Positions 10,529 through 23,447 are shown, counted from the stretch's first letter. The stretch: 64,000 bases of DNA from Gymnopilus junonius (GCA_015501075.1 JADNYJ010000107.1:1-64000), one strand, 5' to 3'. The notes: generated from the sequence alone by a model not told the origin. Numbers and translations: made by a program.

Positions 10529-12510
10529 ATGACCGCTACATCCAGATCGCTACCCTCCCCAAGCTCTTCCTTCAATGCGGTTTCAACGACGAGGAAAGCC
10601 AAGGATACTCACGGTTTTTCTGACACGTCAGAAACGGCGTCAGTTGCTCGCAAGACCTACCTGAAGATATATGTAGCAGGGACATTCTCAATCATTGTCG
10701 TCATTTTCGCAGTCTTCTCCATTTTCTGGGGTGCGCTATGGAAAATTCCTTCTCGCAACCTACCCGGATGGGTGGTGGTGCGTAGTCATGTCCAGCACTC
10801 CTCTTTGCTGCTTATTAATCCTTCCATTTCTCCAGGATTTCGATGGAGGTTTAATAGGCCGCAATGTTGCACAGGCCCTGACTACTCCCAGCAGTCTGCC
10901 GGCCATTACGTGGACGGTTGTTTCTCCCTCGCAATTCCCCGGAGGCCCTTCAGACGTCGGAGCGGCAGTGTTGGATGAACAAACATGGGTTGCCATAACA
11001 AGTGCGTGTACGAAACTAGTAGTACCTTGAGTGAAGGCTGACAGCATATCAAGTAAACGAAGGGTCTACCGCACGACTTATGGATTCACTCGCCTCACCA
11101 AATGCAACATACGATGGCAGTGAGGCTATGACAGTCTTTGGAGTGGAGGCACGGAATGAGAATGCTTTGTACGTCCGTACCGCTTCCATGCTGATTTCAA
11201 ATTCTAACCCTTTCTTCCTCAGTCGAAATCTCATTTGGCCGTCTGTGAGAATATTCCTTCTGTCTGAATGTACATTTACTGAAATTTCCAAGGCTCAAGC
11301 ATCGTTGGATGTTATCTCAGCAATGGTTGCCATTCAACTAGCGAAAGCAGTGGCGAATGAGACGAATCTTCCAGCAATCCTTGCAAATTCTCCTCAGAGC
11401 ATTACAGCGCCACTATCATATCAACTCCAAAATCTCGCGCCGTTCGACATACCTCTGTATGTTTACTCTTCACATGAACACATGACAGCTGCTAATCATT
11501 ACTTTGGGATACAAGAGCAACCGCAGTTACCTTTGTCGGATTGATCTATCAGCTAATACTTTCATTTTTCATCGTTGTACGTACAATCCTGCCGTTACTG
11601 TCAAATAAGCCATCTGATATTTATACTAGATGGTCGGCTTTGGCGCTCGTGAAGCGTCAGGCTTCGACAAATCCCTACATATACGTTCTTTAATCGCTTT
11701 ACGCCTAATTTCCTCCTTTGGTGCGTACTTCTTCATTTCGGTAAGTGAACAGTTTTAGTCTTTAGACTCTTAAGCTCCTCATACTTACTTTGTCACCCTC
11801 AGCTATTCTATTCGCTCCTTAGCGTGGCTTTCCAACTTCCATTGAATAATAGGTATGCTCAAATTCGATCGCCTGATGTCACGAATTAACTCCTATCTAG
11901 ATTCGGTAATGCTGGCTTCCTTCTCTTCTGGATGCTTAATTACGCCGGAATGCTTGCTTGGTAAGTTCAAGTTTTAATCCTTAAATAAATGTACTGAATT
12001 TATTAATTACTGTCAGTGGACTGGCACTGGAATCCATGATAACACTTCTCACGGCAAAAGGGATCCCATTCTTCATGATAACGTGGATTATCAGTACGTC
12101 GACACCCTTCTCCAGTTAGCAACCAGTCTCATGCGATCCTTATCCAAGCCAATGTCTCCGTTTGTTCCTTTCCCATGGAAGTGATGCCAAAGGTATTCAA
12201 CTACGGACATGCGGCACCTTTCTTCAACGTCTCTCGTGCCCTGCGCACAATCATTTTCGGCACAAAGAACAGAGGTGTGTTCTCTGAGATACATGTTCAA
12301 ATATTCCATTCATGGACTGATTCTGATCCTGCAACAGTTGGGCTCTCTTTTGGCGTTTTGATTGTCTGGATTTTCATTTCTTGCGTAACTTTGCCAATCT
12401 TCCAGTGGATTGTTCGCCGGAGGCGAGTTCCTCTTCCTCAAGTAACGGATTCATCTGATGAAAATGATGAAATCGAGGTCGAGGAGATTCAAGAGAAGAA
12501 CACTGCATGA
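10529..12510 (+). CDS. DUF3533 / SNG1-like multi-pass membrane protein, copy A
   Basis: Membrane protein of the fungal DUF3533 family (related to yeast SNG1, nitrosoguanidine resistance, and bacterial YhgE/Pip). Exon 1 (10529-10777) has a hydrophilic N-terminus, then a first TM segment and the diagnostic VFSIFWGALWK motif, ending PGWVV. Exon 2 (10836-11001) continues DFDGGLIGRNV. Later short exons read TINEGSTARL, EARNENA, LDVISAMVAIQLAK, SPQSITAPLSYQLQNLAPFD, then five or more C-terminal TM exons (TAVTFVGLIYQLILSFF; LFYSLLSVAFQ; GFLLFWMLNYAGMLA; LALESMITLL; PFFMITWII) and the MPKVFNYGHAAPFFNVSRA and RTIIFGTKN motifs. It ends in a Glu/Asp-rich tail. About ten GT-AG introns; all junctions checked keep the frame. 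Paralog B lies 1.5 kb downstream in the same orientation. Confidence 0.88.
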
Positions 12511-12795
12511 CCGAAACGATATCGATGGACAGCTGTAGCCTGTAATATATGATAGTGACCTACCTCAGGCGCACATTTGCATACCACTCACCTGAATAAT
12601 TAATAAAAGATACCCCTCTGTCAAGTCCTATGCGACTCGCAACGTTGTCCACTACTTCGTAATAGTTAAATGGAATTGGAATTACTTAGTTTTGACTGAC
12701 GCAGGACTACTGCTGATTGCTATTCACGTGACGAGCATGCTTGCTAAGCGCTGACGTGCCATACCTCTATTTTTACCGCGTCTCCGAAGACTTTA

Positions 12796-13125
12796 TTGCA
12801 GAACTTAATGGCATCAGTGACATTGCGATTGACGAGGCTTATTTTAACTTACGACGGGACTTTCCTCACACTTGAAAACATCATTGATGACGAAAAAAGG
12901 ACGTCTGGTACCTCTTCCAGGTTTATCGACATATGCAATTGCAAAAATTTCGCTCTCCGTGGACTCCAGGCATTCGTAGATGCACGGAGGGAGATGGGCG
13001 ACTCAGATGATTTATGGTTAGAAATCCACGGTGGTCCTCCTATAAATGAACAAGAGAAGGGATGGTTTGAGACTTATCTGAAGCTAGGAACCTCCAATGA
13101 GCATATTACTTGGAAACAGTTCTGA
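12796..13125 (+). pseudogene. Possible C-terminal relic of an F-box/LRR gene
   Basis: A 109-codon frame with LTRLILTYDGTFL, ICNCKNFALRGLQAFVD and DDLWLEIHGGPP resembles the C-terminal tail of the F-box/LRR proteins seen elsewhere in the window. No F-box or upstream LRR exon lies between it and the DUF3533 gene, so it would be a fragment. The assignment is tentative. Confidence 0.3.
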
Positions 13126-13961
13126 CGACTTACGTCGAGGAATGGTCCATCTTAATTAAGAGTTTTTTGTATGTTTGGCACCATCACACCGTGTAAATTT
13201 TAACTAGACTCATAGTTCGCGAGCAGCTTAATGGAAGGTTTAGGCTTTAGTAGTTTTACATAAAACGACAAGCCCTGGAGGCTCAACGGAAGGGATATTC
13301 GTGGATCTAGTCATCCATACACAAGGCGACCAAACTGAGCTGCAGAATGAAAAGACGACGTACTTTGAGTTTGACTCAGCACGTATTGGTAATACCTTAC
13401 ACATCAAGCTTATATAAGGGAGTTGTTTGTCTTTGTCGACATCCGAGCTTTTCTTAATGTTAAAATAATCCCCTCCAAGCCTAATTTGACGTACCTCGAA
13501 AATGGACCTTTACTCTCATAGTTAATTACTCGTATTCGGCTCTCCATGCAAAGGGTAATTGTAGGAATTACTTGGAAAGATGAAGAGATACTTAAAGGGC
13601 CAGTGAAAAAGCCGCCGGACCAACTTTTTTCCGTTCCATGATGGCCTTCCGTCAGCTGAAAAACATTTCTCTTATACGCCCGCCCCTTACGGCGCTTTAT
13701 AGGTCAGTTTTGGCCCTCTCTAAACTTTGAAAGCGTATTCGGACAGGCTACAGAAAGCACATTCGGGCTTCGGCCTTAGAGGTCTTACTGGGACGACTGA
13801 TAATTTCTGCCCTTGATCGCGCTGCTCCTGCTTAATATCGCAGGATCCGTTGACATAATTCACGGATAATCGTGCAGTCCTATCCGAACGCATTTCAGTA
13901 TAAAGGCCGACGAGATGGTTTGATCTAAACTTTGCCTCCCCTTCGCACTCATATCCCCACC
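13126..13961. other. Intergenic promoter region of DUF3533 copy B
   Basis: No gene is called. A 99-codon minus-strand frame at 13720-14019 overlaps the start of copy B and looks like a shadow. Confidence 0.35.
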
Positions 13962-15828
13962 ATGCGCAGTTCTCTGGTGGAAAGCGTGCATTCAAACATT
14001 GACGAAGAAAAAGAGGCAAGCGCGGAAGTCACTATGACGACTCCTGAACAGGACGAGCCGGAGGACACGTTAGAGCTCTTTAATCAGCCATTTTGGAAAA
14101 CAAACCGTGAAATGACTTTAGCTCGAACTGCATATTTCAAGATTCTCTTGCCTGGTCTCTTCATGGTCGCGATAACGATATTGGCCATATTTTCTATTTT
14201 CTGGGGTGCCCTATGGAAAGTTCCTGCCCACCTATTTTCAGGATGGATTGTGGTACGTCATTTTCAATATGAGCGTTGGAATAGGTCTGATTTCTTTCTA
14301 GGATTTTGACGGCGGAGAAGTGGGGCAGATTGTTACTCAAAGTCTCGTTCAGGCACCAAACGCTATCGTCTCTTGGAAAGTTGTCCCATCGAATCAGTTT
14401 CCGCAAGGTGCCTTAGATGTTGCAGAGGAGATTAAGAATGATGGCGCTTGGGTAGCTATCGTCAGTGAGTAGCAAAATTTTCAGATTGCGTGTTTCTGCT
14501 AATAGTCGTGCCAGTTAACGAAGGCGTTACTGCCCGGTACGAGAACTCCCTCTCAAGTCCGAATGCATCGTATAATGGTGCAGAGGCCATCACCGCATAT
14601 GCGGCTGAAGCCAGGAACGAAAACGCCTAGTCAGTTATTTCCTCGCCTGCCAAGAAATTGACATCTAAATCCTCAACGTTGTCATGAAGTGATATCTTAT
14701 TACAACCCTTTCTCCAAGGAACTTTGGATACAATCCAATTGAAGGCTGCCATGCAATTTACATCCAAGTTATTCACGTCCGCAAATGTTTCTGCCATCCT
14801 GGAAATCTCACCCCAGACTATCGTAAATCCGGTTTCGTACACGATTGTCAATCTTTTGCCCTTTTCCCAGCCTGTGTACGTACCTTTTTGGGCTACCAAT
14901 CTCTTGTTCTCCAATCTTTTTTTCCTCTTATAACAGTGCAATCGCCGCAGTTTTTGTTGGCCTAATATTCGTTCTAATCATGTCGTTCTTCGTTGTCGTA
15001 AGCCATATTTTTTTTTCCTTCTCGAACATTCAAACTAATGAATGCGTCAGTTAATCTCCAATGGTGCACGAGAGGCTTCTAGACTGAACAGGTTGCTTAG
15101 TTTCAAGTCGCTCGTCTCCCTCCGTTTGGCTTCTTCCGTCCTTGCGTACTTCTTTCTCTCTGTGAGTAAATAGTATCTATTTTTCGTGTTGCGGCCTTCA
15201 CTGACAAAAAAACTAAAAGCTTATATATTCGTTGCTGAATTTAGCATTCCACCTTGATCTATCTCATACTTATGGTCACGCAGGGTTTATGGCATTTTGG
15301 GTCTTCAACTGGGTGTATATGATGGCGGTGTACGTGAATTCCCAAAGAATTCCTCCATGTTCTAACCCAGCTTTTTTTAGGGGACTTGCACTGGAGTCAC
15401 TTATCACTCTTTTGAGACAGTTTATTCCGTTTTTCTTAATCACCTGGATCATTTGTAAGTCCTGTTTGCTCTCGCCAATACGCGTACTTGACGACGTGTA
15501 TCATCTTCAAAGCCAACGTCTCTGTGACATTCTTTCCCGTCGAATTGTTACCCAGGATATTTCACTACGGATACGCCATGCCTTTTTATAATCTCTCGAG
15601 CGCCGTGCGCCATATTGTTTTTGGTACAAAGAATCATTGTGAGTGACATACTTTCTCGCTCTTCTTTCATCATTCTCATACTTATGCGCTTTTGTTTGCG
15701 TAGTGGGTCTCAACTTTGGAGTCCTGATTTCTTGGGTCACGGTTTCATGCATTACGCTGACAGCTATTCAATGGTCTGTTCGCCAAAAGGATATCAAGCT
15801 CTTTCGCGAGAAATCCTACACCACCTGA
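13962..15828 (+). CDS. DUF3533 / SNG1-like multi-pass membrane protein, copy B
   Basis: Tandem paralog of the gene at 10529. The start chosen is ATG 13962 (MRSSLVESVHSN); an in-frame Met at 13932 would add ten residues. The family hallmark IFSIFWGALWKVPAHLFSGWIV is split by an intron before DFDGGEVGQIV. Next come VINEGVTARYENS, EARNENAYDILLQPFLQG, LDTIQLKAAMQFTSKLF, SPQTIVNPVSYTIVNLLPFSQP and the TM-rich C-terminal exons ending NFGVLISWVTVSCITLTAIQW. The apparent break near 14640-14720 disappears when an intron from a GTCAGT donor to a CATGAAG acceptor is used, so the copy looks intact. Unlike copy A it lacks the acidic C-terminal tail. The pair probably arose by tandem duplication; sequence divergence suggests it is not recent. 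Confidence 0.85.
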
Positions 15829-17540
15829 AGTTCGGTAATTGTCGATATAGCATACTATTCTGCCAAAAGGTATATATCCTTTTACTACTGCTTTTATTTG
15901 ATGGGTGCTTGGAACTTTACTTTTATGAAATATCTTTACATAACGTTACTTACTTACTAGAGGGGCAAATACTACATACCTTGAAATACATACTAATGTA
16001 CAGTACGGACGGTATTTACCACAACCAATATCATCACAGTTCTTGATTCAGACGGCCCCCACTGTAGAGGTATCCCCAGCCGTTAATCCGATCCGTCCAA
16101 GGATCTCGGATCACCAGGAAAATTAAAGGCTATAATGGACTACAGAAGCAATCGGAGCGATCTACAATGTGGTTGAATATGTTACGTACAGTTTCCCATT
16201 TTTTACTATAAATACTAAAGTCACTTCGCCCCCGCGTCGAGGCCAACAAGGTATTCGAGAAAATTTGTCAGACCTCCCACTCTCTCTGTCCTGATGCGAA
16301 ATTCATCCAACCCCCTATCCTCTAGGCTGTCGACTTGCGGCTCATGCGGATATGGTGATAATCTATTCAAAGGTATGGTTTGGATAGCAATGTCCGTACG
16401 ATTCCTGACTGTGTGAGCATTAGTCCGAAAATTTTCAAGTATCGTAGGTATATATCACGTACTACTGTTAGAGCGAGGCCTAACATCAGTCTGAACACTG
16501 GCTTCTGCTGCCTTGCGATTTGTTGCTTGGAGGGTGCCAGCCGAATCACCTTTTCAGGTTATCTGAAGGCCGTGATATGGAATGAAAGGGCTCACTGAGT
16601 ACGAAAGGCTCGTCTGTGAAATGACTGCCACTGTTTATAACTGAACCAGCAGTGCTGTCGCCTTTCAAGGCACGTTAGCTTGGAAAGACGCTGATCGATC
16701 TGGAATAATACAAACCAGCTAGAACTGAGACGGATGAGGTCGCCCTCATGCCATGAAGAGGATCATCTATAACCGATAGGTTAAGCTCGTTTCGCTCTTT
16801 TAGAGGGTCGATGATACCCACCTTCGGGATTGAGGCGAGAAAATGAATTGGCGTCAACGTCTTGAACACAAGATCTACGGCTCTGGTCGATATTTGACGC
16901 TGCTTGAACAGTAGGCAGTGATTTAGATGTGCCAGCCAAACGACTGAGTGATGGATCGATTGTTGCATCAATGGCGTTTCATATTTTTTTGGGGCGCTTT
17001 TGCGAACCTTTCCATTTTCTGTTTCCATTTGGCCCTATCATAGATCGATCGTAAGTGGGATATTTTGTACATATACACTCAAGGAAATAAGTTACCTTTC
17101 AACCAACTTCCTTTTTCTGTCTTTTTCACGCTTTACTTCTACTTTCGTTCTATCAGCTTCTCTGTATGGGTATAAGAAAGTGCTCGGACCGGTGAAGGCT
17201 TCCGAAGAAAGGAAGGAAGAAAGGCTTACGAGAGTTTTGATAAGTCCCTTCGGATTCCCCCCCTCCTCCCAGGCTTAGAGATATCAAAAAGCACGGTCTG
17301 ATACTCAGCCATTTGCTCCTGCGTCGTTCTTGCTGGTAGTAGGCAAGAACACCCTTAAAGTTGTATGCGTTGGCAGCAGGGCTTCGCCAAACACATGCAA
17401 GCTGTTCCCACACTACTTAATTTGGACGACTAATAATAATTAAATACGCTCAGCCAGGAATGCAGGACAGAAAGTTCACTCCTTTCACATACTGTGCCAT
17501 AATAAATGGATGGTCATATTATTGAATCGAAAGTTCTGAA
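15829..17540. other. Intergenic, AT-rich then ORF-poor
   Basis: 15830-16050 is AT-rich 3' flank of the DUF3533 gene. A 117-codon minus-strand frame at 16675-17028 has weak resemblance to LRR tails but no supporting exon. Nothing else is supported. Confidence 0.3.
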
Positions 17541-18763
17541 TCATTTTCCTGCCCATTTTTTATTTGTAAACTCAATACAGAGACTATGAGGAGCTGTGAC
17601 GATGCTCCTGGACGCCAAAAAATCTTTCACCATGCGGAGCCGAGGGTTTAGTATGGTGTCCCATATTACAATGTTCTCAAGAGCAGGAAGCACAAGTTGC
17701 TTCGCAGTCTCTTGATACTTGGCCATAAACAGCACTGTCACGACGGTCGTGCTACGGATCTCGGTATGATTGAGTTTGCGGAGTACAGCTCCTATTTTGA
17801 TGATATCATCATGGGGGAAAGATTCAGGACGATCGATGTTAAGCTAAATGCTTGTTATTGTTGTTCCGTGCAAGTCAGGAAAACATGGCGCTGGCGAGGA
17901 TAAGAAGGCGGCAACGGTATGGCCTGAGGCAGATTTCCTGAAGTCGTTCAAGGGTGTCGACGTCACCAGAACCACCGGACTGATAGTCCAGTGTACACTC
18001 ATCTGCTGGAAATATGCGTCTAAGGAATGAGAGAATGACAATTTGTGTACGCGATCCGAGGAATAATTCGATTTTTATATGCTTCAGACTAAGGAAGCGA
18101 ATAGCCGTATTGAGGTCATTTTTGCTACGGACAGGAGTAGAAGTCGCGAGGATATCACAGAGCTCTAGCACTTTGAGAGAAGGAAGCTGCAAAACGCGAA
18201 ATAGAATCGCGAACGGAAGTGAAGGATACTGGGATAGAAAGTCGAAGGTGACGAAGGCTTGATGAAGGGCGCATAACAACGGCGAGCCATTGCTCGGGAG
18301 AAACGCCAGTCCGAGTCCCTGAAGCCAGTGTGGGCCAGAAATGGAGGCTTCTGATCCTGTCCCAATGCTCTTCTAAGACAGACTTCACAGCAGGTTCATA
18401 GGAGGATAAACCATGGCTGAGTACTGCTTTAACATAAAGCGGCGAAGATTGTGTTCTCTTCATGACCTCCTCCATCCACTCCGTCGATGCCTTGAATAAA
18501 TGAAGCAAATTGATGGTCCTACCCCACAGCGATGGTGAATTCAAAATGATGTCCCTCCACGATGAACAAACTTGTGCAGCGCATCGAAGTTCCGTGTCGA
18601 ATGTGCGAATGCTCGATGGGCCAAAGCCCTGGAACTCATCGATCAACGCCCTTTAATTACCTGCGTCGGCGCTCAAGCTTATACTGAGTATGTGATTGAG
18701 CAGGTCGAAATTGAGTCTAGAGAAGGATGTATTTTTGAATTATTCCTTACGTTGGAGCGACAT
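17541..18763 (-). CDS. F-box/LRR protein, several short exons
   Basis: Probable SCF substrate receptor. Reading on the minus strand: a short first exon near 18763, then LNFDLLNHILSISLSADA (F-box helix 1, about 18715-18660), a very short intron, and LRCAAQVCSSWRDIILNSPSLW (F-box end, about 18590-18530). LRR-like segments follow (WDRIRSLHFWPTL, SSLRHLRLSIP). A 43-nt GTATCC...GCAG intron (about 18238-18196) joins the next frame, LPSLKVLELCDIL, FLSLKHIKIELFLG. The final exon reads LVLPALENIVIWDTILNPRL to a stop at 17541. The intron lengths proposed (32 and 43 nt) are short, so an alternative is that one or two single-base indels break the frame. Internal exon borders near 17870 are unresolved. 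Confidence 0.55.
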
Positions 18764-20521
18764 CGATGGAAATATGCAAGGACAACGATGAGGGGAAAAG
18801 TTTGACTTTGAGGTAGATAGTTGAACTGTACAGTCATGTAAGATCTAAAAATGACTCCATAGAAAGCACAGCCCCACTACGCTATCCAACCGATTCCAAC
18901 GACCTGCACGTTGGAGCAGACCAATCTGCCTTGGACCCTGATAGCGTCGCAGGCAATGAAGAGGCAGGGGAAGGATTATATTCGGTTCGGACAACGCTGG
19001 CTGCACAGCCGCCGATAGTATCTGTGTAATCGATCGTTGGACAGCTCACGATTCAGAGCGTACTCGAGTTTCTCAGGAAGAGCGCATTCTGCTATGAGTA
19101 CCGTAAGCGACGACGCGAGGCAAAGAACGACATCCATCTCACTGCAAAGGACATTCCTTTTTGGCATGGGACATCAGCGAGATGGAAAGCGATCACGGCA
19201 ATACGCAGGTAATTAGATTTGAACGTCTCTTGCTTTGGATGGGCTCATTTTGGGAGAACAAGCTGAGATTGGCCCGGTCCTGAACTCCGAATGCTGATGA
19301 GGTGGACAGCGCCATCGCAGAGGCCTAGAAGAAAAATGAAGCAAAATTGAATTTCCGAAGATCCTCATGCTGAGGACTGGTAAGATTGGTACGATTGGAT
19401 TTGGGTACGCTCGAGCATGGTGGTTGGTTAAGAAACGGAGTACAAGAGAGAAAGGCGCTGCCATCGCCAGTACTTCCATGGCGTTGGGTGAAGAGAAAGC
19501 CTCCGCCAGCGCTGACGACAATATTGAAGCTTGAAGGTCGAAAGAAAGTATTTTGTTACGGCTCCTCCGTTTCATGGACCCACACGAGTCGTAGTTGACA
19601 GCCAGTACAAGGAACTTCAACAAAGTATGTAAGAGCCAACGCCAACCAGACCACCAGCAGTTCTATGTACAATGTCATAAGGACATCCATGGCAGAAGAG
19701 GCGTTGACGAGGGCAGCATTATGCCTGAAGCCTTCCTAGCAGTTTTGGACACGTCGGGTACAGTCCTTTCTGGAGGGTGATTCGGTCGTTGACTTTCCAG
19801 GTGGAGGCGACTGAAGACGTGTGACAGTTAAGGAACAGATATAAAGGAGAGTACACGGAAGGACACACTACTCTCGCCTGATTCTCATGCCCTCCACAAT
19901 TCAATAAGCAAACAAGGCCAGCGGGACTGCATTACGTGTGGCGCGTGTGTGCAGGAGCATTCTGGTACCAAAGCAGCAGCGGCACCCTCGGATACGGAAA
20001 TAGTAAGCGACGCTGCAGAATCAACATCAGTACCGTATATAATCATAGAGAGTACAGGAACCAGAAACCGACTCACAGTGACATCAAGGGTGTAAAAGCA
20101 TTCCTCCGCTAGCCATCCAGACTCCCAATGTTTCCTCCATTCCGTTCCCGCAATGCATGCAGCCAAGAACCTAGAACAACGAGAGCCGGAGCACACGACG
20201 GACTCATACTCAGTCCAGAAGAACGAAGAAGGGCGCAAAAGTGAAAAGAGGGTCAAGAAAGGCGGGAGGGCAGTGGCTGGCGCATCACGAAAATTTGGGA
20301 TTATCTAATCTTCGGACGTGCCGACTCGAAGCCGCCTCTACAACTTGTCTGCAACTACTCTTGATTTACTCAAGACTCTCATATGTAGCTGCTTTTAGAC
20401 TAAACTTTCTGAAAGTGTTTGGTTTCTACAAATAACAAGTTCGAAGCACCAATACCTATTACCCGCGCTTCTTCAAACAAATCAGGTTCGAGTCTGTATC
20501 GAGTCGTGCGCAAGTATACCT
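18764..20521. other. Unresolved region with minus-strand exon-like segments
   Basis: Two minus-strand stretches look partly coding: 19213-19623 (136 codons) and 19885-20256 (containing RFLAACIAGTEWRKHWESGW and a good GTGAGT donor with a TCTGCAG acceptor). I cannot join them into one gene or recognise a family, and leave the region uncalled. Confidence 0.3.
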
Positions 20522-20572
20522 TTAGATTTCAATGATGTACTGAGTGATAGCAGGTCCATCGGACATGGACAT
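20522..20572 (-). pseudogene. Truncated GST start, likely relic of a tandem copy
   Basis: Reads MSMSDGPAITQYIIEI then stop, which parallels the first residues of the GST upstream (MSDKPAIIHYTA). The DNA of the start region also matches at about three positions in four. No further GST exon follows at lower coordinates, so this looks like the 5' stub of a lost duplicate. Confidence 0.35.
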
Positions 20573-20897
20573 GGGTGCGATGCGCCGACGATGGTAGTGG
20601 TGAGTGTAGGAGATAAGAAGGGATGATACTACTTTGATAGGTCTATATGTCAGAGAACTCTGGGCAGGCTTATACCCTATATCCGGCTTCCCAAGCCTTT
20701 CTAATCCGCATTTGGCATACACGGTGGAGGATTGACCTTGGCATCGAAATAGCTGTGGGAAGGACGCCTTACTTAGAACTTGTTCAATTAAATTCAAATT
20801 GGCATTAGCTTAAAAAAAACCAAACGTCACTATCATGACTAAAATTACTGTACAACCGTTCTTTATCCCACAGTCCCGTACTTTAAAATAATAACAA

Positions 20898-21832
20898 TCA
20901 AGCAGGAATATTTAAACCGTCCTGAACATCTTTGCGGGCCTCGATGCGGTCAATCCACGCCTAATCCGAGGGAAATCAAGGCGACGAAGTCTATATCACA
21001 AGAGAAGTACATACCTTGATAGTAGGAAATTCGGCCCCCAAGTCGATGCCCAGAATATCCGATCGCCTCACCCTGAGAGCAGAAGGACAACCCGTTAGCA
21101 GACGCCCGTAGAAAAAAAAATAGAATAGACACTCACCAAGGGAACGTCTTGAGATCTGCCAAAGAAAACTTGTCGCCCAAAATGAATTTCTTGTCCCCCT
21201 TCTTCAGTTGACCTTCCAGTACCCCATACAGTCGCTTAGTTTCGTTAATGTAACCTATGAACATGGTGAACACTGGTACAATCAAATAAGTAACCCGTCG
21301 AATTACTCACGTTTCTGGCCATATTCGATCTTCTCTGGAGCAGCGAACTTGAAGTGATTCGCCTGTCCTTGCATCGGACCGATTCCACCGTGCTAAAACG
21401 CGACCATCATGATAAATAATACCGGTATATATGTATCAGAACGGGGAAAAAAAATCCCACCGCAAAAAAGATCCATTGCAGCTGCTCACTGTACTCCTTC
21501 GGCTCTTTGACAGGATCGTACGAAAATATCCTCTTCTTATCATAAAGATCGGCGAGGTATAGTAGGATCGCGCTCGTCTCGAAGACGTTGAAACCATGAA
21601 TAGTCGCAGCCGGAATTCGTCCGTTAGGGTTGATCTCCAAGAACCAAGGCGACTTGACCTGATTATGAACCTTGCCGATATCAGCGTCGCTTATCGACAG
21701 CTTGACGGTCTCGTATGATTGAAGGTCGGGGTTATCTGGGTACGCTGCCTTGAGTGCTTCGAGGAAGACGGATGTGGCGGAGCCATTGGGAGTTTTGGCG
21801 GTGTAGTGGATGATAGCAGGCTTGTCAGACAT
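20898..21832 (-). CDS. Glutathione S-transferase, Ure2/YfcG-like class
   Basis: Cytosolic glutathione-conjugating or thiol-redox enzyme. Exon 1 (21832 to about 21460) holds the thioredoxin-like N-domain: HYTAKTPNGSATSVFLEALK, then the glutathione-loop segment INPNGRIPAATI and FETSAILLYLADLYD (the conserved Glu-Ser/Thr-Ala signature). Exons 2-5 build the helical C-domain: HGGIGPMQGQANHFKFAAPE, RYINETKRLYGVLEGQLKKG, FILGDKFSLADLKTFPWV (N-capping box), LGIDLGAEFPTIKAWIDRI and a stop at 20898. Four GT-AG introns, all in frame; about 230 residues, normal for the family. A TATATAA element lies about 45 bp upstream. Confidence 0.92.
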
Positions 21833-21872
21833 TGGGGGGCGTAGGGATTAACGTGCGACAAAGCGGACTGGG

Positions 21873-21880
21873 ATTATATA
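21873..21880 (-). promoter_or_regulatory. TATA-like element of the GST gene
   Basis: TATATAAT on the minus strand, about 45 bp before the start codon, is a plausible core promoter element. Confidence 0.45.
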
Positions 21881-22217
21881 GTACACCATATTGCGCGACA
21901 GGAGGAGAATGAGTAAGGGAATGATGTAAGCCTCCCAACTCTATTGCGCGATAATTATAATATCGTGACGTAATTCTGTTCCACTCTGTCAACGATCTTG
22001 CACGATGAGCAAGCAGCTGTCCAAACGGCCCAAAATGAGCACTTTATATAACAAAATGCCCATTATCGAGCCAATTGGACATCCGCTTGCTCCACGTGTT
22101 ATCAATTCCAATGAATCGATCTTATTGGCAGAACCTTATTGGCAGCCATTCAGAAAGTCGCGTTACCACCTATCAAGGCAGACTACGAGCTTGGTATATA
22201 ATATACAGGCGGGTATT

Positions 22218-23447
22218 CTAACGACATGTCCTTCCTTCAGTACATCTCTGAAGAGAGTCAAATACCATCTCGTCCAAAGTCGAATCGGCAAGATGATCCC
22301 AAAAACAACCAAAATACCCAAACTCAGCGACACGGGTAGCATATCCCTCAAAAGTACTCCCAGTCTCCAAGTCGACTATATGGCCAGGCAACGGATCAAA
22401 CTTGAAAGATCGAAGTCGAGACAACTGCGCCTCGAAACCGTTCCAAATCATTGCCCATGTCCTCCGGTTGGGGTCCTCCTGGTCAATCTCGATACTGAAT
22501 AAAGAAAGATCCAGATCCTCCAAGGTATCCTTATGACGTAGGATAAACTCTTCAAAGCCCTCGGCTGACGAAAGAAATCGTTGCTGGTAGTAAGCAATGT
22601 TAGTGAAGATGATGTACTCCAAGTGCAGCCGTCTGAGCTTCGGCAGACGTAGCTTGTCCCATTGAGCACCATCAAAACCGACCGTATTGATATCGCTCAT
22701 CAAAGTGACGTCGGTGAGACTGACGGCCAACCTCAGAAGCTCAAATAGATCGGTCTTCCAGAACGCTGTGAAGTCTTCATCGGCCAATTCAAAGTCGTCT
22801 CCGTTGTTGGTGACCAGAGATAGCCGCAGAGTGGTTAAAGGTGATAAAAGCGGGCTTATCGCAGCCAGGCAGAGGCCTTCGTTCGGAAGAGCGAGGAGAC
22901 CACGAACTTCCAATTCGTGAAGTCTGAAGCCACCGTCAGCAAGGCCAGCTAAAGTCTTGAAGATCTCAATCTGTAAAGTCCGGACGGGAGACATGCTGAT
23001 GCTGTCCCCTAGTACCTCGTACATCCCTTCTTCATATTCATCGTGGAAATAAAAACGCAATGTATGAAGGGCGGGGAACTTGGAAAAGTGTGTGAATATC
23101 GAAATGGTCTCGTCGACTTCATCGCCTGTTAAAAAACAAGGTAATGTGAGTAATAAGAATGGAGTGAGATTGTAAGGCATCACCTTCAAAGACATCGTGC
23201 AGTCTTTGTAAAGCACTAAATTTGATTTCCCTCACATAATCATAAACCGGCGACCGATCGGGGAGGTTGGAAAAGACAGCATAGGTACCGTGCTTGCGTG
23301 AGATGTTCAACGTCCGAAACGCGCGTGGCGTAGGTAGCTCCTCAAAATCCCAGGAAATAGATGAAGCACCAATAGTTGAGCCTTATCATCCGACAGTTCG
23401 TTCAAGATGACGCTTTTGAGTTCCAAAGGAAGGTTGTTGAATGACAT
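22218..23447 (-). CDS. F-box-like/LRR protein with apparent frameshift near the F-box
   Basis: Start ATG 23447 gives MSFNNLPLELKSVILNELSD, a classic fungal F-box opening. The expected continuation (SSISWDFEELPTPRAFRTLN, then ISRKHGTYAVFSNLPDRSP) is one base out of frame, the switch falling near a CTATTGGTGC run at about 23375-23385. After an intron at about 23190-23130 the long exon 23130-22218 encodes repeats such as FPALHTLRFYFHDE, LTTLRLSLVTNNG, LPKLRRLHLEYIIF and TLEDLDLSLFSIE. The body is open for about 300 residues. Either a single-base deletion (real or an assembly error) or an unusual start explains the break. Confidence 0.68.

Noticed and set aside
14627..14760. Apparent frameshift in DUF3533 copy B
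   Set aside because: A GTCAGT...CATGAAG intron joins ENAY to DILLQPFLQG in frame, matching copy A, so no break is needed.
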